NCBI GenBank assembly: GCA_030618975.1
Contig: JAUXCH010000001.1
Location: 1-40,374, forward strand
Length of the DNA: 40,374 nucleotides
Direction of reading: 5' to 3'
Source: Planctomycetia bacterium
Lineage (GTDB): Bacteria > Planctomycetota > PLA2 > JAEUHO01
A model generated the notes under the pieces. That model was not told where the DNA came from, ran no database searches, and saw only the letters and a list, made by a program, of their open reading frames with translations. Shown here piece after piece: positions 1 to 8,694 of this stretch. Position 1 is the stretch's first letter. Each line of letters begins with the position of its first letter. The position numbers and the translations under genes are program-made.

Positions 1-33
1 CCCCGCACAATGCCTCGATCGGAGGACAGGCCC

Positions 34-1977
34 ATGCACCGAGCCCTGGTCGTCGCCCTGCTCCTGCTCGCCGTGCCGAGCGCTCTCGGCGACCCGCCGG
101 GCGTGCACACCGACCGGCAGGGGGCGCGCGTCCTGCCCCTCCCCTGCGGGGAGGACGTCTTCCACTTCGTGATCTTCGGCGACCGGACGACCGGCCCCCC
201 GTCGGGCCTGGAGGTGCTCCGGCAGGCCGTTTCGGACACCAACCTCCTGGGCCCCGATCTCGTGATGACGGTGGGCGACCTCGTGGGCGGCTACAACCGG
301 CGCCCGGAGTGGCTGGCCCAGATGCGCGAGTTCCGCGCGATCATGCAGGGGCTCGACGTGCCCTGGTATCCGGTGCCGGGCAACCACGACGTCACCTGGG
401 GAGGCGGGACGCCCCCGCCGGGCCACCACGAGAGCGACTTCGAGACCCACTTCGGTCCGCTGTACTACTGGTTCGAGCACAAGGGGGCGGCCTTCGTCAC
501 GCTCTACTCCGACGAGGGCGATCGGGAGAGGAACCGCAAGGGTTGGGGCAACGCACGCGTCAACCGGATGAGCGAGACCCAGCTCGCGTGGCTCGCGAAG
601 ACCCTCGAGCAAACGAAACAGCACGACCACGTGTTCGTCTTCCTCCACCACCCGCGCTGGGTCGAGGCGTACTACCCGGGCTCCAACTGGGACGCCGTCC
701 ACACCCTCCTTCAGAAGGCCGGAAACGTCACGGCGGTCTTCGCGGGCCACCTGCACCGGCGCCGCTACGACGGCGTCCGCGACGGCATCGAGTACTTCAC
801 GCTCGCCACCACGGGCGGAGCCCTGCCGTTCGAAGCGCCCGGCACCGGGTACCTCCACCACATGAACGTCGTGACGGTCCGCGACTCCGGGATGACGGTC
901 GCCACGATCCCCGTCGGGGCGGTCCTCGATCCTCGCGAGATGACCCAGGAGCGTCGGACCGACGTGGACCGACTCCGCTGGCTCGAGCCCGTCGTCCAGG
1001 GCGACGGGCTGGTGGTCGCGGCCGGCGGGCGTGCGAACGGCACCTACCCGCTCGAGGTGGAGAACCCGGCGAGCCGCCCGATCCAGGTGACGCTCTCGCT
1101 CGACACGCCCGACCGGGGGTGGTTCTTCGCTCCGAGCCATCACCACGTCGAAGTGCCCGCGGGCGGGAAGGTGGAGGTCTCGTTTCGCTACGGCCGCGAC
1201 CACGAGGACGGACTCGCAGGGCTGAGCCTCCCCTCGCTGGCGCTCCAGGCGGACTATCTCGGCGAGACGACCCGCATCTCCCTCCCGGAGCGGAACCTCC
1301 CCGCCGTCTGGCGCCTGCGGAGCCTGCCGCCGGACACGTGGGACGGCACCGAACCCCGGGCACTGAGCGTCGAGAAGAACGCCTGCCTGACGGTCCCGGC
1401 GCAGCGGCTCGACATCCCGGACGGGGCGTTCACGATCGAGGGGTGGATCCGCGGCGACGACTTCGGGGGTCGCCGCGCGTTCCTGGCCAAGACGGAGAAG
1501 TCGGAATACGGCCTCTTCGTCTCGGACGGGCGTCCCGTCTTCTCGGTGTTCCTCGGCCGAGGCTACGTCACGGCCTCGGAGCAGGAGCCCGTCCTCGAGC
1601 CGGGGCGTTGGCACCACGTCGCCGGCGTGTTCGACGGCTCCGAGGTGCGGCTCTACGTCGACGGGAAACTGCTCGCCGCGCAGCCCGGGGAGGGCCGACG
1701 CCGCCGGAACGAGTGGCCGCTCTTCGTCGGCGCCGACCCGGACCGGCGCGGTCACCCGACCAGCGGCTTCGACGGCCTGATCGACGAGGTCCGTGTGTCG
1801 CGGGGCGCGCGCTACGGCCAGGCCCCTTTCGAGCCGGCGCGGCGCTTCGAGCCGGACGACGACACCCTGCTGCTGCTCCACCTCGACCGGGGGCTGGGTC
1901 CGATCGCACCGGATCACGCAGCGGGCGGCCGACACGCACTGAGTCGCGGCAAGGTGGAGTACGCCCCCCTCGACTAG
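34..1977 (+). CDS. Exported metallophosphoesterase with C-terminal LamG-like domain
   Basis: A 647-residue exported protein. Residues 1-19 form a Sec signal peptide. The calcineurin-like phosphoesterase metal motifs follow in order: GDR (49-51), GD (81-82), GNHD (116-119), a His pair near 207 and GHLH (238-241), so both metal sites look intact. Residues about 300-440 are a beta-rich linker. About 463-640 resemble a concanavalin/LamG domain (FTIEGWI, WHHVAGVFDG, IDEVRVS). I chose the ATG at 34 over the one at 10 because GGAGGA (21-26) sits 7 nt before it and the signal peptide then begins at once. The substrate cannot be read; secreted phosphodiesterase or phosphatase with glycan binding is inference. 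The stop codon overlaps that of the opposing gene in a shared CTAG. Confidence 0.9.
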   Translation: MHRALVVALLLLAVPSALGDPPGVHTDRQGARVLPLPCGEDVFHFVIFGDRTTGPPSGLEVLRQAVSDTNLLGPDLVMTVGDLVGGYNRRPEWLAQMREFRAIMQGLDVPWYPVPGNHDVTWGGGTPPPGHHESDFETHFGPLYYWFEHKGAAFVTLYSDEGDRERNRKGWGNARVNRMSETQLAWLAKTLEQTKQHDHVFVFLHHPRWVEAYYPGSNWDAVHTLLQKAGNVTAVFAGHLHRRRYDGVRDGIEYFTLATTGGALPFEAPGTGYLHHMNVVTVRDSGMTVATIPVGAVLDPREMTQERRTDVDRLRWLEPVVQGDGLVVAAGGRANGTYPLEVENPASRPIQVTLSLDTPDRGWFFAPSHHHVEVPAGGKVEVSFRYGRDHEDGLAGLSLPSLALQADYLGETTRISLPERNLPAVWRLRSLPPDTWDGTEPRALSVEKNACLTVPAQRLDIPDGAFTIEGWIRGDDFGGRRAFLAKTEKSEYGLFVSDGRPVFSVFLGRGYVTASEQEPVLEPGRWHHVAGVFDGSEVRLYVDGKLLAAQPGEGRRRRNEWPLFVGADPDRRGHPTSGFDGLIDEVRVSRGARYGQAPFEPARRFEPDDDTLLLLHLDRGLGPIAPDHAAGGRHALSRGKVEYAPLD

Positions 1978-2330
1978 AGATCGGTGTACTTGCGGGCGGT
2001 GCCCTTCGCCTTGTGCACCGGATACTTCTCGGCGTTCGTCACGAGCTTCTTGCGCACCGCGTCGGGCAGCGAGATGCCCGAGGCCTCGGCGAGGTAGAGC
2101 AGGAACATCTGGACGTCGGCCATCTCCTCGGCCAGCCGACGCAGGAAGCCCTCGTCCTCGAGGTCCGCACGCACCTCGTCGCGCGTCTTCCACAGGAAGA
2201 GCTCGCCCAGCTCCCCCGCCTCGATGCCCAGACCCAGCGCGAGGTCCTTCGGATGGTGGAACTGCGCCCAGTCCCGTTCGTCGCGGAAGTGGACGGCTTC
2301 GCGCCGGAGCGCGTCGAAGGTGTCGCTCAC
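1974..2330 (-). CDS. MazG-like nucleotide pyrophosphohydrolase
   Basis: A 118-residue all-helical protein with the two metal-binding motifs of the all-alpha NTP pyrophosphohydrolases: ExxE at 37-40 within IEAGELGEL and ExxD at 69-72 within AEEMADVQ. The family (MazG-like, RS21-C6/dCTPase type) hydrolyses nucleoside triphosphates to monophosphate and pyrophosphate, cleaning non-canonical nucleotides from the pool; the length fits a single-domain member. It starts at GTG (2328-2330), whose bases overlap the TGA of the upstream TPR gene as GTGA, so translation is probably coupled. Its TAG overlaps the TAG of the convergent phosphoesterase gene. Which nucleotide it prefers cannot be told. Confidence 0.85.
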   Translation of the reverse strand: MSDTFDALRREAVHFRDERDWAQFHHPKDLALGLGIEAGELGELFLWKTRDEVRADLEDEGFLRRLAEEMADVQMFLLYLAEASGISLPDAVRKKLVTNAEKYPVHKAKGTARKYTDL

Positions 2331-3397
2331 GAGTCCTTCGCCTCCGCATCGACCACGGCCTTCACGGCCGCGCGCTCGAGGAGCGGCTGCGCGTCGGGGT
2401 TTGCGAGCACGCCCGGCTTGACGAACTCGGGGAGGGTCGGCCACGCCTCGATCAACAGCTGCTCCGCCTCGTCCCACTGCTCCCGGCGCGACAGGAACAG
2501 CGCGAGGCTGATCGACGAGAACGCGTAGCCGGGGTTCGCGACGACGAGATCGCGGAAGACCTCCTCCGCCAGGTCGAGCCTGCCCTGCTGCTCGTAGAGC
2601 TTGCCGAGCTCGATGCGCGCGCCGGCGAAGCTCGGCTTCGCCCCGATGGCCCGGTTGAACCACAGGATCGCACGCTCCTCGTCGCCCGTCTCCCGGAAGG
2701 CCCGGGCCCTGAACTGCATCACGCTCTCCTCGTCGGGGAACCGCTCGAGCGCCTCCTTCGTCGTCTCGAGGATGCCGTTCCAGTCCATCTCCGCGCCGAG
2801 CATCATGAGCTTCAGCGACCAGGCGCCGACCTCGTCGGGCCGCTTCGCGATCCGCGCGTCGATCACGGGGATCCCCTCCTCGCAAAGATCCAGCCCCTCG
2901 ATCGCGTTCGAGTGCCGCGCGCGGATGAGCATCCACAGCAGGGTGTCCTGGGGATCGTCCTCGTCGGGGTGCTCCGTGACCAGCGTCTTCAGGCCCTCGA
3001 GCGCCTCCTCCTTTTCGCCCGCCCAGAACCGGTCGGACAGCTGGCCGGCCCGTGCGCCCACGTCCGTCGTGCCCTTCAGCTCCTCGCGCATCCGGTCGGC
3101 CTCCTCGCCCTCGGAGAAGTTCGCGAGCGTCATCTTCAGGCCGTCGGAACCGCTCGCTTCGACGCCGCGCCTCAACACGTCGCGGCCCTGCTCGTCGTCG
3201 AACGAACGGAAGTACGCGTAGCTGAGGTGGGCCCACGCGTCCGCATCGTCGGGCACGAGCTCGACCGCTCGGCCGAGCACGCGCTGCGCGTGGTCGAGTC
3301 GGTTGCGGTCGTGGATCTCGCGGCCGAGACGCGCCAGACGAGGGCCGTCGTCCCAGTGCGAGTAGGCCTCGTGGAGGAGCTGCTCGATCGTGGCCAT
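2327..3397 (-). CDS. Tetratricopeptide-repeat protein
   Basis: A 356-residue soluble protein with no signal peptide or membrane helix, built of helical TPR-like repeats from about residue 35 to 330 (for example the segments beginning RVLGRAVELVPDDADAWAHL and IELGKLYEQQGRLDLAEEVF). It is probably a scaffold for protein contacts; no enzymatic motif is visible. The ATG at 3395-3397 is preceded by AGGAGA with suitable spacing. It is translationally coupled to the MazG-like gene by a GTGA overlap, so the two may act together, but nothing identifies a partner. Confidence 0.8.
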   Translation of the reverse strand: MATIEQLLHEAYSHWDDGPRLARLGREIHDRNRLDHAQRVLGRAVELVPDDADAWAHLSYAYFRSFDDEQGRDVLRRGVEASGSDGLKMTLANFSEGEEADRMREELKGTTDVGARAGQLSDRFWAGEKEEALEGLKTLVTEHPDEDDPQDTLLWMLIRARHSNAIEGLDLCEEGIPVIDARIAKRPDEVGAWSLKLMMLGAEMDWNGILETTKEALERFPDEESVMQFRARAFRETGDEERAILWFNRAIGAKPSFAGARIELGKLYEQQGRLDLAEEVFRDLVVANPGYAFSSISLALFLSRREQWDEAEQLLIEAWPTLPEFVKPGVLANPDAQPLLERAAVKAVVDAEAKDS

Positions 3398-3478
3398 CGT
3401 GAATCTCCTGGCTGCGGAGCGGGACCCGGGATCCTACCTCCCGGCGGTCCGTGAGAGGATGCCAGGGCGGGATCCGGC

Positions 3479-4099
3479 ATGCGCATCGTCTGCCTCAGTG
3501 ACACGCACGGCTTTCACGAGGGCTACCCGGTCCCCGAGGGGGACCTCCTCGTCCACGCCGGCGACCTCACGAAGCACGGCCACCTGGAGGAGGTGGCCGC
3601 GTTCGACCGCTTCCTGGGCACCCTCCCCCACCCGCACAAGGTGGTCATCGCCGGCAACCACGACTTCGCCTTCGAGCGGGAGGCCGCTCGCGCGCGCAAC
3701 CTGCTCACGAACGCCACCTACCTCGAGGACGCCGAGACGGTCGTCAACGGCGTCCGGATCTGGGGCTCCCCCTGGCAGCCCTGGTTCTACGACTGGGCGT
3801 TCAACCTGCAGCGCGGCCCCGAGATCCGCGCGAAGTGGGACCGGATCCCCGCAGGCATCGACGTCCTCGTCACGCACGGCCCGCCCCTCGGCCACGGCGA
3901 CCGGACGGTGAGCGGCGAGGACGCCGGCTGCGTGGACCTGCTGGACGCCGTCCGCCGCGTGCGTCCCCGCCTCCACGTGTTCGGACACATCCACGAGGGC
4001 TACGGGCAGACGCGGGAAGGGTCCACCCGCTGCGTGAACGCGAGCACGTGCACCCTCGCCTACCGGCCGACGAACGCCGCGGTGGTCGTCGACCTGTAG
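3479..4099 (+). CDS. Metallophosphoesterase, 239FB/MPPED-like
   Basis: A 206-residue cytoplasmic calcineurin-like phosphoesterase. Metal ligands are complete: D8 and H10 (SDTHG), D29 (HAGDL), N60-H61-D62 (GNHD), a His in THGPPLGHGD and GHIH near the C-terminus. The compact size and the order of motifs resemble the MPPED/239FB group of cyclic-nucleotide or phosphodiester hydrolases. The physiological substrate is not known from sequence. It is divergent from the TPR gene, with 81 bp between. There is no clear Shine-Dalgarno sequence before the ATG, but the D8 motif needs this start. Confidence 0.85.
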   Translation: MRIVCLSDTHGFHEGYPVPEGDLLVHAGDLTKHGHLEEVAAFDRFLGTLPHPHKVVIAGNHDFAFEREAARARNLLTNATYLEDAETVVNGVRIWGSPWQPWFYDWAFNLQRGPEIRAKWDRIPAGIDVLVTHGPPLGHGDRTVSGEDAGCVDLLDAVRRVRPRLHVFGHIHEGYGQTREGSTRCVNASTCTLAYRPTNAAVVVDL

Positions 4100-4140
4100 C
4101 GGTGGACGAGGCCGGAAGGCCTGCGTAGACTCCGCTTTCC

Positions 4141-4161
4141 GTACAGGTACAGGTACAGGTA
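4141..4161. repeat. GTACAG triple tandem repeat
   Basis: Three perfect head-to-tail copies of GTACAG followed by a partial one (GTAG), 30 nt before the start of the small membrane-protein gene. It lies in its 5' leader or promoter region. A role is not evident; it could be a slippage-prone spacer. Confidence 0.8.
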
Positions 4162-4190
4162 GAGACCCGGGGGGGTCTGGAGGGATCGAC

Positions 4191-4439
4191 ATGGAAATCC
4201 TCATCGCCATCGTCATCGGCGGCATCATCGGCTGGCTCGCCAGCCTCGTCATGAAGACCGACGCCCAGATGGGCATCATCGCGAACGTGATCGTCGGCAT
4301 CATCGGCGCGGGCCTCGGCCACTGGCTCGCCCCGATGCTGGGCCTCGGCGCGGCCGGAAGCGTCGTCCAGTGGCTCATCTCGATCGGCGGCGCCATCCTG
4401 CTGATCCTCCTCCTGAAGGTGCTCGGCATCTTCAAGTAG
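4191..4439 (+). CDS. GlsB/YeaQ/YmgE family stress-response membrane protein
   Basis: An 82-residue protein made almost wholly of three hydrophobic helices. It has the family's glycine-rich first helix (GGIIGWLASLVM), a middle segment NVIVGIIGAGLG and a terminal helix ending KVLGIFK. Members are small inner-membrane proteins (transglycosylase-associated, YmgE/YeaQ) induced by stress in enterobacteria; the biochemical role is unknown. A good Shine-Dalgarno sequence GGAGGG (4179-4184) lies 6 nt before the ATG. The next gene follows after 29 bp and may be co-transcribed. Confidence 0.9.
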   Translation: MEILIAIVIGGIIGWLASLVMKTDAQMGIIANVIVGIIGAGLGHWLAPMLGLGAAGSVVQWLISIGGAILLILLLKVLGIFK

Positions 4440-4468
4440 ACCGGCGACCGGTGAGCCTCGAGGGTCGA

Positions 4469-5827
4469 ATGACGCTCGACCGCTCCACCCTGCCGCTCCT
4501 GGACGAAGCCCTCGCCCTGCTGGAGGAGGGCTTCGCCCGCCTGCCGCCCGTCGCCGCGGACGTCGACCGGCCGGCCCTGCGCCGCGTGCTCCTCGACGCC
4601 GCGCGCCGCATGCAGGACAACTTCCCCTACCAGCACCCGCTCTACGTGGGGCAGATGCTGAAGCCGCCGCACCCGGTCGCCCGACTGGCGTACGCCCTCT
4701 CGCTGTGGATCAACCCCAACAACCACGCGCTCGACGGAGGGCGCGCGAGCTCCGCCATGGAGCAGGAGGCGGTCGCCGCGATCGCGGGAGTGCCCGGTTG
4801 GGAGGAGCACCTCGGCCACCTCTGCGGCGGCGGGACGGTGGCGAACCTGGAGGCGCTCTGGGTGGCGCGCGAGCTCGCACCCGGCCGAGCCGTCCTCGCC
4901 TCCGAACAGGCGCACTACACCCACGCCAGGCTCTGCGGCGTCCTGTCCGTTCCGTTTCGCACGGTGGCCACGGACGACCGCGGACGCATGGATCCCGAGG
5001 CCCTCGAACGGGAGCTCGAGCGCGGCGACGTGGGCACCGTCGTCGCGACGCTGGGCACGACGGCGCTGGGCGCCGTCGACCCCCTGGACGCGGTGCTCCC
5101 CGCGTGCCGTGCGCGTGGCGTCCGCGTGCACGTGGACGCCGCCTACGGGGGCTTCTTCGCGCTCGCGTCGAACCTGGACGAGGACGCGCGCCGCGCCTTC
5201 GATCACGCCGGCGAGGCCGACTCCTACGTCGTGGACCCGCACAAGCACGGACTCCAGCCCTACGGATGCGGCTGCGTCCTGTTTCGCGATCCCGCCGTCG
5301 GCGCCGTCTACCGGCACGACTCGCCCTACACCTACTTCACGTCCGACGAGCTGCACCTGGGCGAGATCTCGCTGGAGTGCTCGCGGCCCGGCGCCGCCGC
5401 CGTCGCCCTGTGGACGACGATCCAACTCCTCCCCTACGAGCGCGGAGGACGATTCGCGCGCTCCCTCGAAGCGTGCAGGCAAGGCGCGTTGGACCTCCAC
5501 GCGAGGCTCGCAGAGGACGCGCGCTTCGCCCCCGTTCCGCTCCCCCAGCTCGACATCGTGGTGTGGGCGGTGAAGGCCTCCAGTGCCCAGGAGGCGTCGC
5601 AGCGCGCGCGGCGGGTGTTCGCCGCGGCGGCCGAGCGAGACCTGCACCTGGCCCTGGCCGCCCTGCCCGCCGCGCTGGTTGCCCGGGCGGTGCCGGAGCT
5701 GGCCGGTGCCTCGGAACCGGTGACGTGCCTCCGCGCCTGCGTGATGAAGCCCGAGCACCGCGACTGGCTCGACCCCATCCTCGAGCGCCTCGGAGAGGCC
5801 ACCGCAGCGGCCGGCATCGGCCGCTGA
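4469..5827 (+). CDS. Pyridoxal-phosphate-dependent group II decarboxylase family protein
   Basis: A 452-residue fold-type I PLP enzyme. The Schiff-base lysine is K259 in DPHKHG, the cofactor-pairing Asp lies in VHVDAAYGG, and the phosphate-binding region is GGGTVANLEAL. The closest architecture is the aromatic-amino-acid/glutamate decarboxylase family. Many bacterial members have no assigned substrate, and I cannot choose one. ATG 4469 has GAGGG 4-5 nt upstream; an in-frame GTG at 4451 is an alternative. It follows the YmgE-like gene closely on the same strand. Confidence 0.85.
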   Translation: MTLDRSTLPLLDEALALLEEGFARLPPVAADVDRPALRRVLLDAARRMQDNFPYQHPLYVGQMLKPPHPVARLAYALSLWINPNNHALDGGRASSAMEQEAVAAIAGVPGWEEHLGHLCGGGTVANLEALWVARELAPGRAVLASEQAHYTHARLCGVLSVPFRTVATDDRGRMDPEALERELERGDVGTVVATLGTTALGAVDPLDAVLPACRARGVRVHVDAAYGGFFALASNLDEDARRAFDHAGEADSYVVDPHKHGLQPYGCGCVLFRDPAVGAVYRHDSPYTYFTSDELHLGEISLECSRPGAAAVALWTTIQLLPYERGGRFARSLEACRQGALDLHARLAEDARFAPVPLPQLDIVVWAVKASSAQEASQRARRVFAAAAERDLHLALAALPAALVARAVPELAGASEPVTCLRACVMKPEHRDWLDPILERLGEATAAAGIGR

Positions 5828-6156
5828 GGCGGCCCAGGCCCCGGATCGCGGGCCTGAGATGGATTCTCACTTGCATCCCTGCGCCCGCAGGCCTACACCG
5901 GGGGAGCAGTAAGGATGCGGGAAGAAGAAACCACAGGACGCCACACAACGTCGGTTCGAGACTGCCGGGCCTCGGTCGCGGGAGTCGAGGAGAGCGGACA
6001 AGCCAGGTCGTAGAGAACGGCAAGAGCAGTGGCGATCCCGGCGCTGAAGCCGCATCGCAAAGTCTGGACCGGCTGGAGCCACGGCAAAGGCCGAACCGGC
6101 GGGGAGGGCCGGGAACTCCCTCTGCCCCTTTTCCCTCGGCGGGGTGTTGACGAAGC
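5828..6156. other. Intergenic region with a possible structured RNA element
   Basis: These 329 bases hold no gene I can support; short open frames in it have mixed third positions and no recognisable product. Besides the hairpin at 5835-5856, positions 5870-5921 can fold into a closed element: CTTGCATCC pairs with GGATGCGGG over 9 bp (two G-U pairs), enclosing a small CTGC-GCCC-GCAG hairpin stacked directly on it. I do not recognise a riboswitch family. It could be the leader of the small lipoprotein gene at 6157. Confidence 0.3.
5835..5856 (+). terminator. Hairpin after the decarboxylase gene
   Basis: A perfect 7-bp inverted repeat CAGGCCC/GGGCCTG with an 8-nt loop, starting 8 nt after the decarboxylase stop. 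There is no T-tract after it, so it may only pause or protect the 3' end. Confidence 0.35.
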
Positions 6157-6495
6157 ATGCAGCCCATCCTGGTTTCCCGACGAGTCTTCCTGGCCGCGGC
6201 AGGCGCCGCCGGGCTCACGTCGCTCGTGGGCTGCGGGGGCGGCGGAGGCGACCTCCCGGGTGACGGCGACGGCACGCAGTACGTGGCCTACCGGCTGTCC
6301 ACGAAAGGCAAGCGAGCGAGCAACGCAGCGAAGAAGAACGCGGCGAACAAGCTCTTCGCGACGCCCACGGCGGCCGACCTGGGTCGTGCCCACCCCGGCG
6401 ACGGCTCCGACATCGTCCGGATCGATCTCTCCGAGGCGCGGTGGACGGCGCTGTTCGGCGGCGGCGCCGACACCGCCGACCTCCGGCACGTCTAG
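6157..6495 (+). CDS. Small Tat-type lipoprotein of unknown function
   Basis: A 112-residue protein with a twin-arginine signal (SRRVFLAAAGAAG) and a lipobox ending LVGC, followed by a glycine linker, so it is predicted to be exported folded and lipid-anchored. The mature part has a conserved-looking block (RASNAAKKNAANKLFAT, AHPGD, IVRIDLS), but I cannot name the family. No good ribosome-binding site is seen before this ATG, which is nevertheless placed exactly at the signal. Its TAG shares a CTAG with the stop of the convergent gene. Confidence 0.7.
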   Translation: MQPILVSRRVFLAAAGAAGLTSLVGCGGGGGDLPGDGDGTQYVAYRLSTKGKRASNAAKKNAANKLFATPTAADLGRAHPGDGSDIVRIDLSEARWTALFGGGADTADLRHV

Positions 6496-7544
6496 CGTCG
6501 ACGCTTCGCACTCGACGTGCGGACCCTGACCTGCCGCCCGATGTGCGTCTGCCCCGCTCGTAGCGCGATGCGGATCCGAAACGGTTTCGAGGGGTCGAAG
6601 GCGGGACCCGCGAGGAACACCGCGCGGCCGGACTCGACGGGCGGCGCGGAGTCCTGCAGCAGGGCGAACGACGGCGCCGGGCCCTCGAAGTCGTAGCCGG
6701 ATCCGTCGTTCTTGCGTGGCGGCGTCCAGTGGAAGGGCAGCACGACGAACGCCGGTCGGCCCCGGCCCTCGACCTTCGGAGGCGGGACGACCTCGAGTTC
6801 GACCGTCGCCGGCTCCCGCAGGACGAAGAACGCGGAGTCGTCCGACATCTGGAACGAGTCGGCGCCGGGAATCCCCCCCTCGAGTCCCGACCAGGTGACG
6901 TCGTGAGGCCGACCACGCGCCAGGACCGAGAGATCCGCCGGACGAGCACCGGCGAGGTCGGCGAGGAACTCGACGATGGACAGCAGAGAGGCGTGCAGCG
7001 GGCTCGAGGTGTCGGCCTGCATGCAGCGGTACCGGCTGCCGGGCAGCACGAGGACCCGGTAGCCGGCGGCCTCCAGGGCCTTCCGCTCCTTCGTCGACCC
7101 CTCCTTCACGGGCACGCGCGCGCCACCGAGCGCCGCCGGTTGGATCCGGAAGCCGACCTTCGCCTGCGGGTCCAGCCCGTCGAGGCGCACGCCCGCAGCC
7201 GCGAGGTCCGGCTGCAGATCGAAGCCGTGGATCGCGAACAGGGCGGTCGCGAGCTCGACGGTCCGCTCGACGTCGAGGCCGGAGAACACTCCCATCCCGC
7301 AGCCGGGCGGGAGCTGCAACGTATGGATCGGACACCCCGCCTCGGGCACGGTCTCTCGCACGAGGGTCGTCAGCAGGACGTTGCGGGAGTTGAAGTGCGG
7401 AGTCTGGGGCGCGTGGACGGCCTCCTGAACGCGGCGAAAGACCCGGGTCGCCCGGTCCTCGTCGGGCCCCGCGTGCGTGGGGTCGACCGGCGTCAGGACG
7501 AGGACCGGCAGCAGCAGGACGGGCACGAGGCGGCCAAGGAGCAT
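6492..7544 (-). CDS. Exported protein of unknown function
   Basis: A 350-residue protein with a clear Sec signal peptide (residues 1-26, cleaved near THAGP). The mature part has scattered cysteines and a mixed alpha/beta pattern, with a beta-rich final third resembling a domain that carries a property list. No enzymatic motif is recognised. The ATG at 7542-7544 has GGAGG 6 nt upstream, which decides the start. It lies 65 bp downstream of the aldo/keto reductase on the same strand and is probably in its operon. Confidence 0.7.
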   Translation of the reverse strand: MLLGRLVPVLLLPVLVLTPVDPTHAGPDEDRATRVFRRVQEAVHAPQTPHFNSRNVLLTTLVRETVPEAGCPIHTLQLPPGCGMGVFSGLDVERTVELATALFAIHGFDLQPDLAAAGVRLDGLDPQAKVGFRIQPAALGGARVPVKEGSTKERKALEAAGYRVLVLPGSRYRCMQADTSSPLHASLLSIVEFLADLAGARPADLSVLARGRPHDVTWSGLEGGIPGADSFQMSDDSAFFVLREPATVELEVVPPPKVEGRGRPAFVVLPFHWTPPRKNDGSGYDFEGPAPSFALLQDSAPPVESGRAVFLAGPAFDPSKPFRIRIALRAGQTHIGRQVRVRTSSAKRRR

Positions 7545-7609
7545 GCAGAACCTCCGGCGACTCTCGATGAGAACGCCGTCGAGACGCTTCGAGAACCGCC
7601 TCGGCCTCG

Positions 7610-8599
7610 CTACGCGCAGCCGAGCTGGATCGCCTCCCTGAGGTGCAGCACCTGCGTGATGCCGATGACGTCGGTGTGGACGCCTTCCTGGTTCAGGGCG
7701 TAGCGGTAGAGCCTCTGGTGCCTCGAGAGGGAGCTCTCGCCGGGGAAGGCCTTCGCGAGCAGGGCGTCCGTGCCGCTGCTCAGGTACCCGCCCTTGGCTG
7801 CCTTCATGACCATGACGCCGATGTTCTTCGCGCTCGCCTTCTTCAGCAGCGCCGTGGTGTCCTCCGTCGGGCGGCCCGGACGACGGCCTCCGGACTTCGG
7901 CTGGCCGGCGTCGGCGACGTTCTGGGTGCAGATGTTGATGACGGTGAGGAAGACGTCGTAGAACCCGTCGTCGACCACGGCCTCGCAGACCGCCTTGTAG
8001 TTCTCGTGGCTCGACATCCCGAAGAACCGGACGAGGCCCTTCTCCCTGAGCTTCCGCATGGCGTCGCGGGCCGCCTCGTGCTTCAGGAACTCGACGCGCT
8101 GCGCTCCGTGCGGCCACATGACGAGGTCGACGTAGTCCGTCTTCATGCGCGCGAGGCTCTGACGGACCTTGGCCTCGAACTGGTCGTAGACCTGCTTCGC
8201 CGAACCCTGCGGCTTGAGGCCGGAGAGCTTCGTGTTGATGAAGAGCCTGTCCCGGTGCGGGTACCCCGGGAGAAAGGCGCCGACCGCTTCCTCGGCCTTG
8301 CCCCCTCCATAGCTGTTCGCGACGTCGATGAAGTTGATGCCCTTCTCCACCGCGACCTGCAGCAGGCGGACGCCGTCCGGCCTGAGGCCGCCTCCTCCGT
8401 AGGCGACGACGGAGACCGGGACCTTCGTACGTCCCAGCACGCGCGTCTTCATCGTGCCGCCGGAGGGCACCTCCTCCTCGGCCAGCAGATCCCGCGGCAG
8501 GGCACCCGAAAGTCCCAGGCCCACGGCGCCCGCCGCGACGCCCTTCAGGAACGTGCGGCGACCCAGATCGTCTCTCTCGCTCGACGGCGACGTGCTCAT
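7610..8599 (-). CDS. Tat-exported aldo/keto reductase
   Basis: A 329-residue protein with a twin-arginine signal (RRTFLKG at 14-20) followed by an aldo/keto reductase TIM barrel. The catalytic tetrad is complete: D92 and Y97 (IDVANSYGG), K124 (INTKLSG) and H164 (MWPHGAQ). Members reduce carbonyls with NADPH. Tat-signal-bearing members are common in Planctomycetota and their substrates are unknown. AGGAGAG three bases before the ATG at 8597-8599 favours this start over one 11 codons upstream. It is divergent, by 95 bp, from the DUF6599-DUF362-ferredoxin operon, so a shared regulatory region is possible. Confidence 0.88.
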   Translation of the reverse strand: MSTSPSSERDDLGRRTFLKGVAAGAVGLGLSGALPRDLLAEEEVPSGGTMKTRVLGRTKVPVSVVAYGGGGLRPDGVRLLQVAVEKGINFIDVANSYGGGKAEEAVGAFLPGYPHRDRLFINTKLSGLKPQGSAKQVYDQFEAKVRQSLARMKTDYVDLVMWPHGAQRVEFLKHEAARDAMRKLREKGLVRFFGMSSHENYKAVCEAVVDDGFYDVFLTVINICTQNVADAGQPKSGGRRPGRPTEDTTALLKKASAKNIGVMVMKAAKGGYLSSGTDALLAKAFPGESSLSRHQRLYRYALNQEGVHTDVIGITQVLHLREAIQLGCA

Positions 8600-8694
8600 G
8601 ATCTCTCCTTCACGACCTGCGCGGCGAGGCACTGTACCGTGGACCGCCCTTCGGTATGATCCTCCCGTTCACGAACCATGAGCCGTGGAGTCCC

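Noticed and set aside
4102..4131. Promoter with TAGACT before the YmgE-like gene
   Set aside because: No acceptable -35 box and about 60 nt from the start codon; not better than chance.
3434..5758. A 774-codon minus-strand open frame
   Set aside because: It lies opposite three genes with strong motifs on the plus strand, and its own translation has no domain.
5914..6012. Short plus-strand open frame of 32 codons
   Set aside because: Mixed third positions, no proper ribosome-binding site and no recognisable product.
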